The notes under the pieces are model-generated. The model saw nothing but the letters and a program-made list of their open reading frames with translations. It searched no databases and was not told the DNA's origin. This document shows positions 34,081 through 45,306 of a stretch of 64,000 nucleotides of DNA, in pieces. The translations under genes and the position numbers were made by a program. Numbering within the stretch: the first letter of the stretch is position 1; the number at the start of each line of letters is the position of its first letter. Source of the DNA: Pomphorhynchus laevis (taxonomy: Eukaryota; Acanthocephala; Palaeacanthocephala; Echinorhynchida; Pomphorhynchidae). The stretch covers positions 1 through 64,000 of the forward strand of contig WNNJ02003308.1 of NCBI GenBank assembly GCA_012934845.2. Reading direction: 5' to 3'.

Positions 34081-34118
34081 TTGATTTTATCGAATGTTTA
34101 TACATTCGATAAAATCAA
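34081..34118. promoter_or_regulatory. 16-bp perfect hairpin just upstream of DNAJC17
   Basis: TTGATTTTATCGAATG, a 6-nt loop and the exact reverse complement lie 50 bp before the ATG. It may be a promoter element, a 5' UTR hairpin or a small MITE end. Function is unknown. Confidence 0.4.
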
Positions 34119-34168
34119 ATCGATTTGATTTGATTTATTTTATACATTTGTAGATTATTCGTAGCTGA

Positions 34169-34906
34169 ATGTCGAGTAACGCTCCTAGTGCATTCGTGGA
34201 TTATTATGAAATCCTTGCGATATCACCAGATTCATCTGATAAGTCTATAATGAGAGCGTATCGGAAGTGTGCTCGAGTAATGCATCCAGACAAGAATCCG
34301 GAAAACGAGAAGGAATCATGTACCGAAAAGTTTCTTCTTATAACTTCAGCATTGGAAGTCCTATTAAATCCGATAAAAAAGTCCGAATTTGATAAACGGC
34401 GAAATGCAATTATCGAAGAGAGACGAAAAAGGTATAATTTAGACAAAAAGCGAGCTAAGATGATAAATGAGCTTGATAGAAGAGAACAAGAAGCGAAGCC
34501 TAAATCATATAATAAAACCGAGTCGAGTATTTTCAGACACCAAGGAGCATCTGTTATTCAACAAGAGGCAGAACGACTAAGAAATGAAATGAACCAGCGG
34601 AAGACTTCGACGGTTATTGCTTCAATTAGAAAATCGACAACAATAATGTCAATTATTAACTTCTATCGGCAATATGGTCCAATATTAAGTGCGAAGCGTG
34701 TAGAAGACACGGTTGTTATAGTGTTCGAAAACCGGTGTGACGCCGAACGTGCTAGAAATAAATGTAGTTTCTTACCATCATCGTTTGAACACGCAAACAG
34801 CTTTCCGGAGCATCCGCAACACTGCCAAAAGCACTACATGGATATTGACTCATTAGAAGATGAGGTTTTGGCGAAAATGCGCAAATTGACAAAGTCCAAA
34901 TTGTAA
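34169..34906 (+). CDS. DNAJC17: DNAJC17-like J-domain and RRM protein (host gene)
   Basis: This intact 245-codon single-exon gene runs from ATG 34169 to TAA 34904-34906. A J-domain occupies about residues 11-76 with the HPD tripeptide at 39-41 (RVMHPDKNPEN) and ends ALEVLLNP...KSEFDKRR. A charged helical region (residues 80-145; LDKKRAKMINELDRREQEA) and a degenerate RRM-like C-terminal domain (about 158-205; YGPILSAKR...VVIVFENRCDAERA) follow. Human DNAJC17 and yeast Cwc23 share this J-domain plus C-terminal layout and act in spliceosome assembly and disassembly, with the J-domain recruiting Hsp70. The human protein is about 300 residues, so this one is short in the linker. The absence of introns could be natural or could mark an old retrocopy. 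The frame is undamaged and no poly-A scar is seen. Confidence 0.85.
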   Translation: MSSNAPSAFVDYYEILAISPDSSDKSIMRAYRKCARVMHPDKNPENEKESCTEKFLLITSALEVLLNPIKKSEFDKRRNAIIEERRKRYNLDKKRAKMINELDRREQEAKPKSYNKTESSIFRHQGASVIQQEAERLRNEMNQRKTSTVIASIRKSTTIMSIINFYRQYGPILSAKRVEDTVVIVFENRCDAERARNKCSFLPSSFEHANSFPEHPQHCQKHYMDIDSLEDEVLAKMRKLTKSKL

Positions 34907-35113
34907 GATTCTCAATATTACCTATAGCAGCAAATCATACAATAGAGTAGTAATATTACATAACTCTATTTTTGTTGTATGTCGAGTGTACATTCTTTCT
35001 CTATTTTACAATTGTGTTACTACCATGCTCAATACATAAAGGTTTTGTTAAATAATATAATAACTGATAAGAATTTTAGAAATTAAAACATGAAGAAAAC
35101 ACAAATTAAATCA

Positions 35114-35768
35114 ATTGTCAATTCCAGTCGTAGCCATTCCTTTATCTTCCTTCTTATCATTACGGCCTCAGGCCCAGATGGATCTAAGCCATCCAGCCGC
35201 ACCAGCGCGCCGCCTTCTGACTGAACGAGTCGGAGTCTTTCACATCCTAAGAATCCAGTCGAGACGAACTATGATCGGTAATTTCGATATGAGGAGCTTG
35301 ATAAACCTTAGTATTTGCTCTGGGGACGTCTCTTGAAAAGAAGACTAATCTCGAGATAGCCCAAGTACCACAGAGGTGCACTTGTGTTTTTCTATTCAAT
35401 GACAGATGCTAAACCCGTTTCAGAGCCCACCTAGCTCTTTTTAATATAGATTTAAGTATATCCAGGTCAGCTTTCGCCGATCATTTCACCGTTACGGTGA
35501 ACCCCAAGTATTTTACTCGACTCGTGAAGATGAAGAGTGGTTGAGACTGCAAAATGGAGAATAGTGTATATAGTGCTAATCTCTTAAGTTTCTTTTTGGT
35601 GGCAGGGGCGCCATGAAAGACTACCATATGCGATTTGTTGGAGTTTAAAATAAGATTCGATGAGGATAATTGATCTTTTAATTTAAAAAAGAAATGGCTG
35701 ATGTCCGCGAAAAAATCTTTGCACCTGCGTCCAGAAAACAGGGATGTGGTATCATCAGCATATACCAC
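35114..35768 (-). mobile_element. LINE 3' fragment (YADD to 3' end), C/D-like
   Basis: The minus-strand frame starts exactly at MVYADDTTSLFSG (RT motif C) and continues through the thumb (LILNSNKSHMVVFHG...VKYLGFTV). Further downstream the reading decays. The 3' edge at 35114 reads GGCTACGACTGG, resembling the 3' end of LINE D. The 5' side is cut by REL copy B at about 35770. Confidence 0.75.
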
Positions 35769-35771
35769 AAG

Positions 35772-37295
35772 ATGGTGCTAAACAATCTGAACTAGATGCT
35801 CGTGCCTGGTCAACAATGCTCAATTCATTTGTTGAGGAATCGAAAAGGCTAGCAAATGCATTATCCCGTTACACGACACCTAGAGACAGAATCGGCGTCT
35901 CGCGAATCGATGAGAGGATTATCATTCTGTCGTTTGATAGCTCTAAGCAAAGTAGATAGTGTTATACTAATAGGTGTTGGGGATGCCATTTGCCGCATTA
36001 TGTCCCATGCGATTCTTAGCATAGCTCAACCACAACTTAACAAATATGTGGTAATCTTCAAGCATGTTCTGGGCCGAGCGCTGGCGCAGAATGTGTTGTA
36101 CATTACATACGATCCATATTGAGCTCGAAACCGGGTCTGATTATATTAACAATCGATGCTGACAACGCATTCAACCGTGTCAATCGGCAACTTGCTCTCA
36201 AGTCCCGCACTTACGGTAACACTGGAAAACGTGTACCGCGACAATTCCGAGCTCATCATCGGCGAGGAATCAATGCAGTGCTAAGAAGGCTTCACACAGG
36301 ATGACGTATTAGCTATGGCCGCATTTTCTGCTGTAACACTCCCAATGATTCATCAAATAAGAGACAATTTTCCGCTTTTGCCTCAGTTATGGTATGCTAA
36401 AGACGGTAATCTTATTCGATCTGCAGAGGATGTTCATGATGCCTTTATCCATTTGAAAAAGATTGATCTAAAGTACGGCTTTTATATTAACTGAACAAAG
36501 TGCAAGCTCTTAAACAATCTCGAAACACAAAACCAATCTCTGGGCGTCGAAGCCAGGATCAATGGCGTGGTAGTTCTCGGAGAACCAATTGGAACGGATG
36601 CATTCATTGCAAAAACCATATCGACAAAAGTCTCAGTAATAAATGAAAGGCTGATGTTTCTGCATAATGTAGGTAAAATCGAACTCCAAGTTTACTACAC
36701 ATGTTTAACAAAGTCCCTTCAGCACACGTGGAATTACATTCAGAGAACATGCATATGTGACCCAAAATGGTTCTATAGAATCGATGAAGAACTACAGTCA
36801 GAATTAAAACATCTACTATTGATTGAATCATTGCCGGACGATATTATGTGGAAACTATGCAATTTACCAGTGAGTATGGGTGGTCTGAGGGTTTTCAACC
36901 CTTGTCGCTCGGTGTCCACAAACTACGAGAATTCAGCCAGATTTTTCGGTTGATTTGCAAACCATCGTAATCATGAGGATTTGCTTAAACTTCAACACAA
37001 GTGTCGCTCGACTGTTTCTCAATCAAATGCCGAACGACTCAGTGAGGACAGAAAGCAAGTATACATCAAATTGGATGTGTTCAAAATGCGCTAGATCATG
37101 CCTCTGTAAGTGGCGCGGCTTCATGGCCTACCGCTTATCCTTCAATCTCAAACGGATAGGTATTAAATAGCACAGTATTCACAAACGCTATTGTTAGCCG
37201 ATGCGGACAATTAGCTAGCGACGCTCCCAAACGTTGCTCTCGTGGTCAATCGAACTCGTTCTCTCATGCCTTGTAATGTAAATTTGGGTACCTTC
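35772..37295 (+). mobile_element. REL element copy B (RT to zinc-knuckle region), truncated
   Basis: This plus-strand copy opens at QDGAKQSELDARAW, the equivalent of GAAGPSGLDAASW in copy D. It continues with IGVGDAICRIMSHA (35965), ILTIDADNAFNRVNR (36145; motif A), a YADD equivalent mutated to YAKD (36395), VVLGEPIG, NLPVSMGGLRVFNP (36860) and the C-x-H-A-L region near 37255. It ends where the LINE A3 tail starts. It is heavily decayed, with many frame changes. N-terminal and nuclease parts are missing. Confidence 0.8.
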
Positions 37296-37307
37296 CGTCA
37301 CGTAAAA

Positions 37308-39097
37308 AAAGATTTATTTATCGAGGCAAATGCGTGCCAGCTCACGCTTACATGACCACAACAAAACAAAACTGTAAATTAGGTATCGAGAAGGTGTGAA
37401 CGGAGGAGGTGTTTGAATGTGATAAAGGAGGGGGCGCGGCGGACGTCGAGAGGGAGTTGATTCCAGGCGAGTGAGGCGGCGACGAGGAAGGATCGGAGAC
37501 CGTAGTTGTTGGAGTAATTAGGAACGTGGAGTAAGAGGGTATGACGGGAACGCAGTGATAGCGAGGTGGGGCGAGTGTCGTCTAAGAAAGGAAGGTTGAT
37601 GAACGATGGGAGCCGACAGCGATGAGACGAAAAGTAACGAGAATAAGGCGGAGTTTGATGCGGATGTGGATGGTGGGCCAGGAGAGTTGGGCAAAATATG
37701 TGGATGTGTGGTCGAAGCGACGGAGACGAAAGAGCACTTGAACGGCGGTGTTGTAAGTTGGCGAAAAGGCTAAGGCAGTAATCGATTTTAGGGAAAAGAA
37801 GCGATGAAAGAAGAGACATACAAGAACGGAAGTCGATAAGGGGGCGGATACGGCGGATGTCACGAAGAATTAAGTTAGATGAGCGGACCTTGTCACGAAC
37901 GAATGGTTTAAGGGAAAGGTGATCATCGAAATGGAAGCCTAAGAAAGTGAGATTGTGGACTATGTGGATGATCGATGAGGCAAAATATACAGAGGGAGGA
38001 GATATGCTTGGTTTACGGGGGAGGATCTACATTATTTTGGACTTTTCGGGGTTTAGAACGAGATGGAGATTGGAGAGACGTTTGTAGATAGAAGAAAGAC
38101 AGTTGGAGGCAGAAATGCCGATATCGTGTATGCGATGTGCGGGTGCATGAGCATAGATTAGAATGTCATCGGTGTATTGCATGACGTTAAAGGAGTAAGG
38201 TTTGATAAATGGAGAGAGATCGCCAAGCAAAAGAGAGAAAAGCAGGGGACCTAGGACTGAACCTTGTGGAACCCCGCAAAAAATAGGGATGGGAGGGGAG
38301 GATGATGAATTAGAACAGACGCGAAAGGAACGGTCGGATAGATATGAGGCGAACCAAGCTACGGAGGAGGAAGAAAAGCCGTAATCATAACGAAGGCGAG
38401 AAAGGAGGACGGAGTGGTCGACAATGTCGAATGCGGAGGAGAGGTCGAGGGAGATGAGAACACTATATAGAGCCTTGTCTCGAGAAATGAGTAAGTCGTT
38501 GTACACTTTTATGCATGCGATTTCTGTCGAGTGATTAGAGCAGAAAGCGGATTGGAAAGGAGGGTGCAGATTGGATGAGGAGAGATAAGCGTTGATTTGT
38601 ATTAAGATGAGGCGTTCTAAGAGCTTAGAAAGAGTAGGGAGTAGTGAAATGGGGCGATAGCTAGAAGGAAGGGAGGGGTCGAGCGATTGTTTCTTAAGGA
38701 GGGGACGAACGATTGCAGATTTCCAGTGTGAAGGGAAGATACGACTGCGGATGGACGACTTAAACAAGGTTGTGAGAAATAAGGATATCGATAAGCATAT
38801 AGATTTTAATATGTGAGTAGGCAGGGGATCGGCAGGTTAGGTTTTGTTGGGCAAGGACATGAGGACAGATGATACTTCTGTAGGTGAGACTGGGAGAAGA
38901 TGAAAGAGTTTCGGAAGGATGAGAGTAGACTGGGCAGAGTGGGATAGGATGGAGACCGGAGTGTGAGAGAGCATCGTGGATACTTTAGTCTGGAGAAATG
39001 ACGAATAATCATTGGCATTGATGTTGCACGGCGAAGAGAAGCGAGCAAGGATTGAGTTAAAAGTATGCCAGAGAGTCTTAGAGTTGAATGAACTCTA
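37308..39097 (-). mobile_element. LINE A3, 5'-truncated
   Basis: This minus-strand LINE A copy runs from its 3' tail (AAATAAATCTTTTTTT complement at 37308) to 39097, where it ends in a 9-bp inverted repeat CTTAGAGTT/AACTCTAAG. The part 38040-39095 is nearly identical to A2 (30560-31615), which implies recent amplification or segmental duplication. The C-terminal third differs more and lacks about 45 bp. Confidence 0.9.
38027..38767 (-). pseudogene. LINE A3 reverse transcriptase, N-terminal two thirds
   Basis: The 246-codon frame matches the A2 RT almost residue for residue, from FKSSIRSRIFPSHWK through motif A, GVPQGSVLGPLLF and QYTDDILIY. It stops at KSKIM, where a Trp codon has become TAG. 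The remaining C-terminal part is in frames 37863-37582 and 37819-37379 and ends SFLVAASLAWNQLPL...SHLLDT. Confidence 0.85.
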
Positions 39098-39975
39098 AGA
39101 CTATACATGCTACGGAGGAAGAAAAGCCGTAATCATAACGAAGGCGATAAAGGAGGACGAAGTGGTCGACAATGTCGAAGGCGGAGGAGAGGTGAGAGAG
39201 ATGAGAATACTATATAGAGCCTTGTCTCGAGAAATGAGTAAGTCCGTGTAAACTTTCATGCAGGCGATTTCTGTGTAGTGATTAGAGCGGAAAGCGTATT
39301 GGAAAGGAGGGTACAGATTGGATGACGAGATATCAATGTAGTCTTATTCTTAATAAAACCAATATTGATGACAAAGAAGGTGTATATCTATGTATGAACA
39401 TTAAATTAATATCAATTAAAACTATTATTAATTTATATCGTAAATATAACATATGTAAATTTACACGAAACATATTTTTGCTTGAGCATTTTAAAAGCCG
39501 TAATTATAACGAAGGTGATAAAGGAGGACGGAATGGTCGACAATGTCGAAGGCGGAGGACAGTTCTAGGGAGATGAGAACACTATATAGAGTCTTGTCTC
39601 GAGAAATGAGTAAGTCGTTGTAATCTTTCATGCATGCGATTTCTGTGGAGTGATCAGAGCGGAAAGCGGATTGGAAAAAAGTGTACAGATTGTACAGCTT
39701 GTACGCATTTGCCACATTAAATAAATGTGTATTATTATTAGATTGGATGACGAGATATCCATGTAGTCTTATTCTAAATAAAACCAATATTGATGATAAA
39801 GAAGGTATATATCTAGGTATGAACATTAAATTAACATCAATTAAAACTATTATTAATTTATATCGTAAAGATGCAAATTATATATAAATTTACAAGAAGC
39901 ATATTTTTGCATGAGCATTCATGCCGATCATAAAATATAAAATATAATACATTAAATAATGAAATTTTAAGAATT
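39098..39975. mobile_element. Mosaic of LINE A and PLE pieces, duplicated as a block
   Basis: The block alternates minus-strand LINE A RT pieces (39104-39340 and 39491-39699) with plus-strand PLE pieces (39341-39490 and about 39760-39975). The LINE-to-PLE junction (GGATGACGAGATATC...ATGTAG then TCTTATTCT) occurs twice, at about 39321 and 39749, so the chimera was made once and then duplicated. A 40-bp piece resembling the LINE A 3' end (CGCATTTGCCACATTAAATA, 39703-39722) interrupts the second copy. Confidence 0.8.
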
Positions 39976-40085
39976 GCAACAATTTGTAACGATATTTTTA
40001 TGTAATTTAAGAATTGCAACAATTTGTAACGATATTTATGTAATTTAAGAATTGCAACAATTTGTAACGATATTTTTATTTTAAC
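39975..40085 (+). repeat. Short tandem repeat from PLE sequence, ~38-bp unit x 3
   Basis: AAGAATTGCAACAATTTGTA plus ACGATATTT...TGTAATTT repeats about three times. The first unit continues the PLE coding match upstream (EILRIATICND in P3), so the repeat grew from PLE sequence. Confidence 0.85.
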
Positions 40086-40087
40086 GA

Positions 40088-41460
40088 TATTTTCGCAACA
40101 TCGCTGACATAATATGTCATCCGCTTTACAATATTTTCTCTGCGTCTGTTGCTTTTGGCGTTGTTCTTTCTGATTAGCAGAATTCCATCATCTGTCCTAT
40201 TTATAAGAAAGGGGATAGTTCGTCCATTGATAATTATAGGCCTATTAGTCTCACTTGCGTGTGTTGTCGTGTGCTAGAGAGATTGATTAAGCAACGAATA
40301 ATAGAATTTCTAGATAGATTTCAAATTTTGAACCCAGCACAGCATGGCTTCCGAAAATGTTATTTCACGACTACTAATCTTGTACATGCACGTGAAAATT
40401 GTTATTACTATTATGATCAAGGTATACCAGTTGATGTCATTTTCTTTGATTTCTCAAAAGCGTTCGACTCAGTTAATCACACGCGTCTTATTGAGAAGTT
40501 GGAGCACATTCATCTTTATAAGAGGATCATAAACTGGATTCGTGTATTCCTTTCCAACCGACAAAGTGTCGTACGAGTATGTGAGTCGTTGTCGAGTCCA
40601 TTTCCAGTGTTGTTAGGTGTTCCACAGGGAAGTGTATTGGGTCCCATCTTATTCAGTCTTTATATCAACGATTTGATACCAAATATCAGTTCATTCAGTT
40701 TGTTATATGCAGATGATCTTAAAGTTTGGCGACCCATTATTTCCGATCTTGATAAACAGCATTTACAAAGCGACGTCGACGTTATATCCAATTGGTCTAA
40801 ACGAAATCACTTGAGGATCAATTTCGCTAAATGTACATGTATGCGTATATCACGAAGATCATGTGTTTATCTTGGAGGTGAGTACCAGTTTGATTCAATT
40901 AGTATTGAAAGAACCCACTCATATAAAAATTTGGGAGTTTGGGTTTGTGCTGAATTATCCACCTAAAAGCATTCAGACTACGTGTGTTGCATCACAAAAC
41001 GCTTAATAGGACATACTCGTCGATAAATATGCCTTGTCTGCGATATATCCGTGACAAGCGAGATCTCTCTCTTGTTTGGAAAATTCTGCATACTAAAGAT
41101 CCTCCCCCGTCACATCTACTACAACTGAGAGGTCAACCTTCTCTTCGCGGACACCCTATGATGCTTAAAACACAAAGGTACATGCATACAGTTTCCTGCT
41201 TTGCCAAACGAGTCGTACGATCTTGGAATTCGCTTCAGAGTGCGACCGTTTTGTCGTCTACTGCTTCAAGTTTTTGCGCCCTACTGGATGATGACCCTTC
41301 CTTCTCAAGACAACGGTGGGATTTTCAGTAGTTCATCTGATGAGGGAGGGACAAATCGACTTTTATTCTTTTTATTCTTTTTATTTCTTGTGAAGCAACT
41401 TGTAAAGAGCCTCGGCTCAATTTGTTGTCAATAATTTTTTTTTTGTTTTTTTTTTGTTTT
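40088..41460 (+). mobile_element. LINE B3 (jockey/CR1-type), 5'-truncated
   Basis: This plus-strand LINE starts in the RT N-terminal region (IICPIYKKGDSSS) and runs to a 3' UTR with a GAGCC-TC-GGCTC hairpin (41410-41421) and a T-rich tail. The nearest relatives are B1 and B2. It contains no endonuclease. REL copy C follows on the other strand. Confidence 0.85.
40168..41331 (+). pseudogene. LINE B3 reverse transcriptase remnant
   Basis: The RT reads NYRPISLTCVCCRVLERLI, NPAQHGFRKC, FFDFSKAFDSVNH (motif A), GVPQGSVLGPILFSLYIND (motif B) and LLYADDLKVW (motif C). The frame 40259-40966 is open and ends in the thumb. The C-terminal tail (LRYIRDKRDLSLVWKIL...RGHPMMLKTQ...WNSLQ) continues in 40984-41331 after a frame break and an apparent deletion near 40966. 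All catalytic aspartates are kept, but the protein is truncated at both ends. Confidence 0.85.
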
Positions 41461-41469
41461 TTTTAAGGC

Positions 41470-44400
41470 TAATAATAATTACAAGCAAACATTGGCTATA
41501 TCTTCTATTGATCGAAAATGATCGTGAACAGGTTTTCCATATGTAGAGCGTGGCGCTCTTAAACAGGCAGATGCAGCACGAGCTAAGGCATATGAAATTT
41601 TCTCTCTTATATTTTTTATTAATTGAGGATATGGGAGTTCGCTTTTTGAGCTTAATTTTGAGGCTATTTGCTTCATTATCCTAGTAGATTCCTGACTTGA
41701 TCCTCCTGAAGACGAAAAAATTAACGGACTGAAATGCGCCTGTTCTAAACTTGAAATTCGCTCTCCATACTTCGATATTTTCCGTTTTTCATGGTATTCA
41801 AAGTCAGCCTTACACTCAGTTCGGGAGTTAGAGGGATCATGCACATTAAATATCGCGACATCCAAAAATGTCCGCTCAAACCGGCTTCCGAATAGTCCAC
41901 TACATACAACATCCAGACGCGCTTCTTTCGATACGCTTGTGCTATTGTTATTAAAACGATAATCAGATGGTACGGGTGCTAATACTGGTTCAACCTCCAC
42001 GCCACTGCATATCCCGCTTAAGAGGTGAGAAAATATATCCCTTACTTCATTATGCCTGATAGATGGTAACGCTCCAGTCTTGCACGAAAATGCATGATTG
42101 ATAGTCATTTCTAAAGAACATATGCATTTTTTATTTTCTAATGCTCGCAAAGACCATTCATAGCGACCTGCTAATGCATCGCTAAACTCTTTGTTTGTAA
42201 GCCGAAACCCCTCGTGACGTAGAGGTAGGGAAGATAGCCACGATGAAGCTCCCTTGTAACTAGCATGTGCCAATATCTTAAAGTAATCCGCCGGTAAAGA
42301 TTTTAGTATTAATTCTGTCCTCGATTTGGCTACGTTTAATCTAATGTACGAAATGTTTCTAGCTATTTGAGTTTGAACATTCCTCAGGTTTTTTCCCATA
42401 TATCCGTCTCGATAGGTTTCGTACATTCTACGAGATCAATCGTACTCCAAGTCAGCGATGTATTCCGGATCAACTAACCCAATGCCCCCTAACTTGAACG
42501 GTAGAGTTAATAATTCTTTATGTGCTTGTTCAATTTTCGCTTGTGTGATTGACTCAATAAAACCGCTATACAATAGGTTTTCAGACATCTAGTGACATCC
42601 GTGCACATTGGTACTGTTATGTAAGTACATATCCATTTCCATTGCACAGAGTGTATTAAGCCGGAATAAGCAGTCTGTCGATCAATTTTACTAACTTCAA
42701 CTAATCTTTCAAGTGTGGGTGCCCAGGATGTTACCCTGCTTTTATAATATCCAAAACATCAACTTGTGCTCCAATGGGAGTTCCGAGTACTTCGATAGCA
42801 CGCTCACTTATTTTACAGCCAGTGAAGTTGCTAGTGTCGAATTCATGTTCCTTGTGTATTAGCAGCTGTCTTTAGTGGATTAACGTAATATCCAAATTTT
42901 GGGCCTATTGTTTTTAGTATTTCCCAGGCTTTAGATAAATCATCGCTAGGACCGACAAAGTTTGCATCGTCTGCGTACCATCGTTGAATCACTGATGGTA
43001 AACGTTTTTGAATATGTAGGATAAGTGGTAGAGTCGAAACGGCAAATGCAGCCATGGCCAGAGGGTCACCTTGAGTAAAACCCTCTTTTGAAAATATCGG
43101 ATCACTACCAGTAAACATTGTTGATAACTTTACGTATAAGTTTACTGGTATTGTTTCTAGAGACGGACAAATGAATTTTATGTTTTCTAATGTTAGACGT
43201 CGATTTACGGAATTAAAAGCGTTTGTTGCATCCACGGCCAGTAAGCCAAAGTCATCCCTAGAGTGAAAGGAATCTGATAAGGAATGAACAGCGAATTCTA
43301 TTCCGCTTCTCTGTGATGCGCACAATTGCACAGTTCCCATTACATCCTGAATATGGTTTCTAATTTTTCCTAAAACGACTTTGCTAATTATCCGTCGTTC
43401 CACTTGTCCCACGCCAATTGGTCGTATAACTGCAGTCTTTTTTAAAGCTATAAATCTACTCGCTACAAACGCACGCAAACTATTAGGATTGATATGCTCT
43501 GAAGCTAATCGTATTGCAAATTCCGCTAGTGATGTTGCCAACTTCTTAGATTGGATACTGAATCCAGTTAACATTCTCTTCCACATTATTGCATTTAAGC
43601 CTGAAGGTCCAGCGCCTCCTTGTGTTCTCCTTGCTGCTGCTATTATTTCGTCTGCGTCTATAGAATAAAATATGACTGGATGATGACTAGTTACTCCCTC
43701 AACAAAATCCGATAGAATAGCGCTCTGATCTATTTCAGCAGGGTAAGGGTGTAATTCTGCTAGCTTCTCTATTACAGTATGTGTACCAACTTTCGAATCG
43801 GGAGAAAGAATGGGTGAATCGTCTTTAAATTCTAGAAGTCTGATTGCTGAAGCTACACATTCATTCTCCATTAGCCGAATGTAGTTTTTATGCCAATCAA
43901 TCTTCTTTGTTTTCACATTTCAATGTGATGTTGTCTGCAACATCAATGCTTCTTCATATACACTTATAAACTCTTCCGCTTTCCAACTCTTTAAACGACG
44001 CTCAATGGTCTTTATAGTGTAAGAGATCTTACGCGTTGGGATTTTTTGAAGGATACACTGAGAGAAAACCGGTGCTTTCATCAATGAGATTTAACCATCA
44101 TCTTTGTCATTCGCTATTAAATTGTAATAAGAAGATAGAATATCTATAAATTCGTTACTCGCCTTACATATAGGAAGTTGCATGAGGTTGGGGCGCCAAT
44201 TACATACCTTATAATATATGTATTCAATAGAAATACTGGGTGTTGTTATATTACTTACTGCCCTTGCCTGTGCTGTTGCATCGTTGTTTCGAAATGTAGA
44301 TAAGGAATCTATTGAATATACGCATGAAATACAACTCCGGCTGATTTTGTTCGTAATCAATTGACTATTATCTTTACGAACCTGGTCGTTGAATATGCTA

Positions 44401-44830
44401 GTCGGATCTGTTTGTGTAGAATTTCGACATTGAATGGAATTCACTTTGATAGACTCTGAATTGGAAAATATATTATTAATCCAATTACGACAGCCTGGTG
44501 CTCTGCAATTCACACAAGGGCTTGATTTTTTCGCACATCGACACCTACGACATATAGCCGCTGCGACATTGCAATTACAACATCGTATTTCATCTGTTGG
44601 TTTTCCGCGAACCATTCTGCGTACTCCGGGATGTGCCCTGGACGTACGACTTCGAAATTGTATGTGTGTTAAAGTTGTGTGTTTAATCACTTGAGATAGT
44701 TGTGTTCGATTGTATTTACGTTAGATTGTAAGAATGTAAGTAGTTATTAATTAGCAGCTAAGAATTTCAAGAATTAAAAATTTCGTTAGTCTTGTTATTA
44801 TTATGACTTTTTTGAAGAAACTTTATAACT
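41470..44830 (-). mobile_element. REL element copy C, near full-length
   Basis: This minus-strand element runs from a 5' leader (about 44830-44616, with CAATCTAACGTAAATACAAT) through the coding region (44615-41479). It lies back to back with REL copy D, whose leader starts at about 44835. It contains all the family parts in order but with several frame breaks. Its 3' end abuts LINE B3. Confidence 0.85.
41479..44615 (-). pseudogene. REL copy C polyprotein remnant: Cys cluster, RT, RHN/PD-D-like nuclease
   Basis: The ATG at 44615 opens MVRGKPTDEIRCC. An eight-cysteine cluster (C-C-x-C-N-x5-C-x2-C-x-C-x6-C-x2-C-x4-C) is followed by NWRPNLMQLP. The RT lies in 43916-42843 with GAGPSGLNAIMW, VDATNAFNSVNR (motif A), GFTQGDPLAM (motif B) and WYADDANFVG (motif C). 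The C-terminal part (42426-41479) has KGASSWLSSLPL, ICSLEMTINHAFSCKTG, RHNEVRD, ARLDVVCSGLFG, RTFLDVAIFN and KYGERISSLEQ. That order suggests a zinc knuckle followed by a restriction-like endonuclease, as in R2/R4-type LINEs. Breaks occur near 44090 (frameshift), 43918 (stop) and between 42843 and 42426. Confidence 0.8.
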
Positions 44831-44834
44831 GTTC

Positions 44835-45141
44835 TAGCAAATTACAATAAATAACATACAATAAAATAACATACAAGACAACAGTTTGAACTTTCCTGGC
44901 TGCTTAATAAACTACTTACATAAATACAACTCCACACATAAAAACTTTGTGAATTCGGATTGACCACAAGTATTCATCTAACATGGTGAGAGGTAAACCC
45001 TCTAGTGAGAGTATGTGTTGCCAATGTAATGGCCCCTCTGCTGTCTGTAAGGGATGCCGCTGCGCCAAGGCAAATAAATCGTGCGTAAACTGTCACGCAG
45101 TTGGTTGCAAAAATAAACATACAAGACCTGTCCAAATAATT
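44835..45141 (+). mobile_element. REL element copy D, 5' leader and cysteine cluster
   Basis: The leader contains ACAATAAATAACATACAAT (44844-44862), which is also found in the LINE A1 leader. The ATG at 44983 opens MVRGKPSSESMCC, with the complete eight-cysteine cluster ending CVNCHAVGCKN. PLE P3 interrupts it right after HTRPVQ. The rest of copy D resumes at about 47165. Confidence 0.8.
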
Positions 45142-45275
45142 AAATCACCTAAGTGAGTCTACGTATTGTTATATAATTATAAACAAAACAAAACATAATA
45201 ATGCTAAATCAAATTTTAATAATTAAATAATAAAATTAATAATTGTTTTTAGATTTTCTATAATTTAAATCAAGT

Positions 45276-45306
<31 letters not shown>

